This document shows positions 4,400-5,876 of a stretch of 5,876 bases of DNA, in pieces; position 1 is the first letter of the stretch; each line of letters opens with the position of its first letter. The DNA lies in NCBI GenBank assembly GCA_038240875.1, contig JBBRGG010000216.1:1-5876 (forward strand), read 5' to 3'. The position numbers and the translations under genes are program-made. This stretch comes from JBBRGG01 sp038240875 (GTDB lineage: Bacteria; Planctomycetota; Phycisphaerae; Phycisphaerales; UBA1924). Under the pieces are notes generated by a model. It saw only the letters and a program-made list of their open reading frames with translations. It was not told the origin of the DNA and searched no databases.

Positions 4400-5876
4400 C
4401 CCAGATCAATACGAACATCCCGAGCGTCATCGCACAGGCCAACCTCAACAAGAACAACAAGGAGCTCGCGCTCCGACTTGAACGCCTGTCCACTGGCATA
4501 CGCATCAACCGCGGTGCCGACGACCCTGCAGGCCTCATCATCTCCGAGCGCATCCGCTCTGAGATCCAGGGCGTCAACCAGGGTATCAAAAACAGCGAAC
4601 GCGCCAGCAGCGTCGTCGCAACGACCGAAGCGGCTCTCGCCGAAGTCAACGACCTGCTCAACTCGATTCGTTCGCTGATCGTTGAGTCCGCCAGCACCGG
4701 CGCTAACTCCGCCGCTGAACGCGACGCCAACCAGCTCCAGATCGACTCTGCTATCGAGTCCATCACCCGAATCTCCAACACCGCTTCCTTCGGCGGACTC
4801 AAGCTTCTGAATGGCAGCCTCGATTACTCTCTCTCCGGCGTCCGCTCTAGTGCCATCACGCTCGCGAAAATCAACAACGCCTCCTTCGCCAACCAGACCG
4901 ACATTCAGATCTCGGTCGATGTAGTCGCCTCGGCACAGCGCGGTGCGCTCTTCTTCAGGGGTGCAGCAACTCCCGCTGGTGTCACACTCTCAGCGATGAC
5001 ACTCGAAGTTCGTGGGCCAAAGGGCGTGCAAGTCATCTCGATTGCTTCGGGCCAGCAGCCATTTATCAACCTTGTTCAAGCCGTCAACCAACTCAAGAGC
5101 TTCACAGGCGTCGAGGCAACCCTTATCAACAACAATGCCAACTCCGGCATTACCTTTCGCTCAACCGACTTCGGCAGCGATGCCCTCGTCTCGGTCCGAC
5201 GCCTCGATGCTCCGCAAAACCCCGCTACTGATTCTTGGACGCTCTACAAATTCAACAACAATCTGCCACTCCCTGGCGGCACCCCCTTTGGCTGGCCCGG
5301 ATTCCTTGCTTCAGGTTCTCTCACCGCCGCGACCCAAGACAACGGGCAAGACGTTGTCGCCCTCGTCAACGGCAACCTCGCTTCAGGCCGCGGGCTCAAT
5401 GTTTCGATCAATAGCCCCTCTTTGGGACTTGAACTCACGCTCAATGAAGGTGCCGCGACCAGGCCTGCTTCTACACCAACTTCCTTCAATATCACAGGCG
5501 GCGGCGCACTCTTTCAACTCGGGCCGGAAGTGACTGTGCTCCAACAGGTTGCAATTGGAATCCCCTCGGTTGCCGCTTCCAAGCTCGGCGGCGTCCTCAT
5601 CGGCTCACAACTTCAATTCCTCTCCTCACTTAGAGATGGCCAGTCCAACTCGATCAACAACTCAGCCCGCCGAAATGACTTCACAGCCTCTCAATTGGTC
5701 CTCTCCAAAGCCATCGACGACGTCACGATCCTTCGCGGACGATTAGGTGCCTTCGAGCGAAACGTGCTTGATACCAACGTGCGATCGCTTCAAGCTTCAT
5801 TCGAGAACCTGACCGCGAGCGACTCATCCATTCGTGACGCAGACTTCTCCGTCGAGACCAGCAGGCTGACCCGAGC
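4396..5876 (+). CDS. fliC: Flagellin (filament protein), C-terminus cut by the window edge
   Basis: This is the filament subunit, exported by the flagellar type III system and polymerised beyond FlgK/FlgL. The frame is open from 4396 to the edge (493 full codons, no stop). Residues 1-145 are the N-terminal D0/D1 helices: INTNIPSVIAQANLNKN, then RLSTGIRINRGADDPAGLIISERIRSEI at 30-57, and ISNTASFGGLKLLNGSLDYSL at 126-146. The stretch LLNSIRSLIVES at 87-98 corresponds to the helix seen by TLR5 in some flagellins. Residues about 176-276 look like a hook-IN-type insert, followed by a variable region (about 277-385). Residues about 385-493 are the C-terminal D1 and the start of D0, with SSIRDADFSVETSRLTR at 477-493. 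About 20-30 residues should be missing. It has no cysteine in 493 residues. Translation is probably controlled by the hairpin at 4376-4393. Confidence 0.95.
   Translation, partial: MTQINTNIPSVIAQANLNKNNKELALRLERLSTGIRINRGADDPAGLIISERIRSEIQGVNQGIKNSERASSVVATTEAALAEVNDLLNSIRSLIVESASTGANSAAERDANQLQIDSAIESITRISNTASFGGLKLLNGSLDYSLSGVRSSAITLAKINNASFANQTDIQISVDVVASAQRGALFFRGAATPAGVTLSAMTLEVRGPKGVQVISIASGQQPFINLVQAVNQLKSFTGVEATLINNNANSGITFRSTDFGSDALVSVRRLDAPQNPATDSWTLYKFNNNLPLPGGTPFGWPGFLASGSLTAATQDNGQDVVALVNGNLASGRGLNVSINSPSLGLELTLNEGAATRPASTPTSFNITGGGALFQLGPEVTVLQQVAIGIPSVAASKLGGVLIGSQLQFLSSLRDGQSNSINNSARRNDFTASQLVLSKAIDDVTILRGRLGAFERNVLDTNVRSLQASFENLTASDSSIRDADFSVETSRLTR

Noticed and set aside
4459..4474. 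Another CsrA site (AAGGAG) early in the flagellin coding sequence
   Set aside because: GGAGC pairs with GCTCC here, which puts GGA in a stem and not in a loop, and the codons are explained by conserved flagellin residues.
4287..4481. 64-codon + strand frame starting in the flagellin leader
   Set aside because: It has no ribosome-binding site and runs about 85 bases into flagellin out of frame. It shares csrA's frame but lies beyond the csrA stop.
5012..5533. 173-codon + strand frame inside flagellin
   Set aside because: It is out of frame with the continuous flagellin reading frame, lacks a ribosome-binding site and has Ser/Pro/Thr-rich shadow composition.

Overview
The window is a flagellar locus, every gene on the + strand. 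In order it holds the 3' end of flgK (hook-filament junction protein 1), a complete and very large flgL (junction protein 2, 694 aa), fliW (flagellar assembly factor), csrA (RNA-binding regulator with a long C-terminal extension), and the first 493 codons of a flagellin gene cut off by the right edge. Base composition is moderately GC-rich. The flagellin N-terminus, the hook-IN-like inserts in flagellin and FlgL, and the flgK-flgL-fliW-csrA-flagellin order resemble flagellar loci of Planctomycetota, perhaps Phycisphaerae. That assignment is inference from protein style; no rRNA or other marker is present. I see no tRNA, rRNA, CRISPR array, insertion sequence or convincing minus-strand gene.

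Layout: flgK ends at 658, and flgL follows after 52 bases (711-2795). A 259-base gap (2796-3054) holds a purine-rich GGA tract and two TTGACA hexamers. fliW is 3055-3504. A 239-base gap (3505-3743) is packed with hairpins. csrA is 3744-4196. A 199-base gap (4197-4395) holds a perfect 12-base palindrome, an optional 68-codon ORF joined to both neighbours by ATGA overlaps, and a hairpin over the flagellin ribosome-binding site. Flagellin starts at 4396.

The most interesting signal is non-coding. The flagellin Shine-Dalgarno sits in the loop of a 6-bp hairpin (4376-4393) whose hexaloop is ACGGAG closed by C-G. This is the ANGGAN hexaloop form recognised by CsrA/RsmE proteins. The same loop with the same closing pair recurs on a different 7-bp stem in the csrA leader (3673-3692). 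A weaker ANGGA stem-loop covers csrA's own ribosome-binding site (3727-3741).

With fliW and csrA adjacent, the locus appears to encode both the parts and the RNA targets of a FliW-CsrA-flagellin feedback switch. In the scheme known from Bacillus, CsrA blocks flagellin translation, FliW sequesters CsrA, and free flagellin titrates FliW. Here there is an added predicted autoregulatory site on csrA. The proteins are known families; their RNA targets in this locus are my prediction from sequence and hand-folded pairing.
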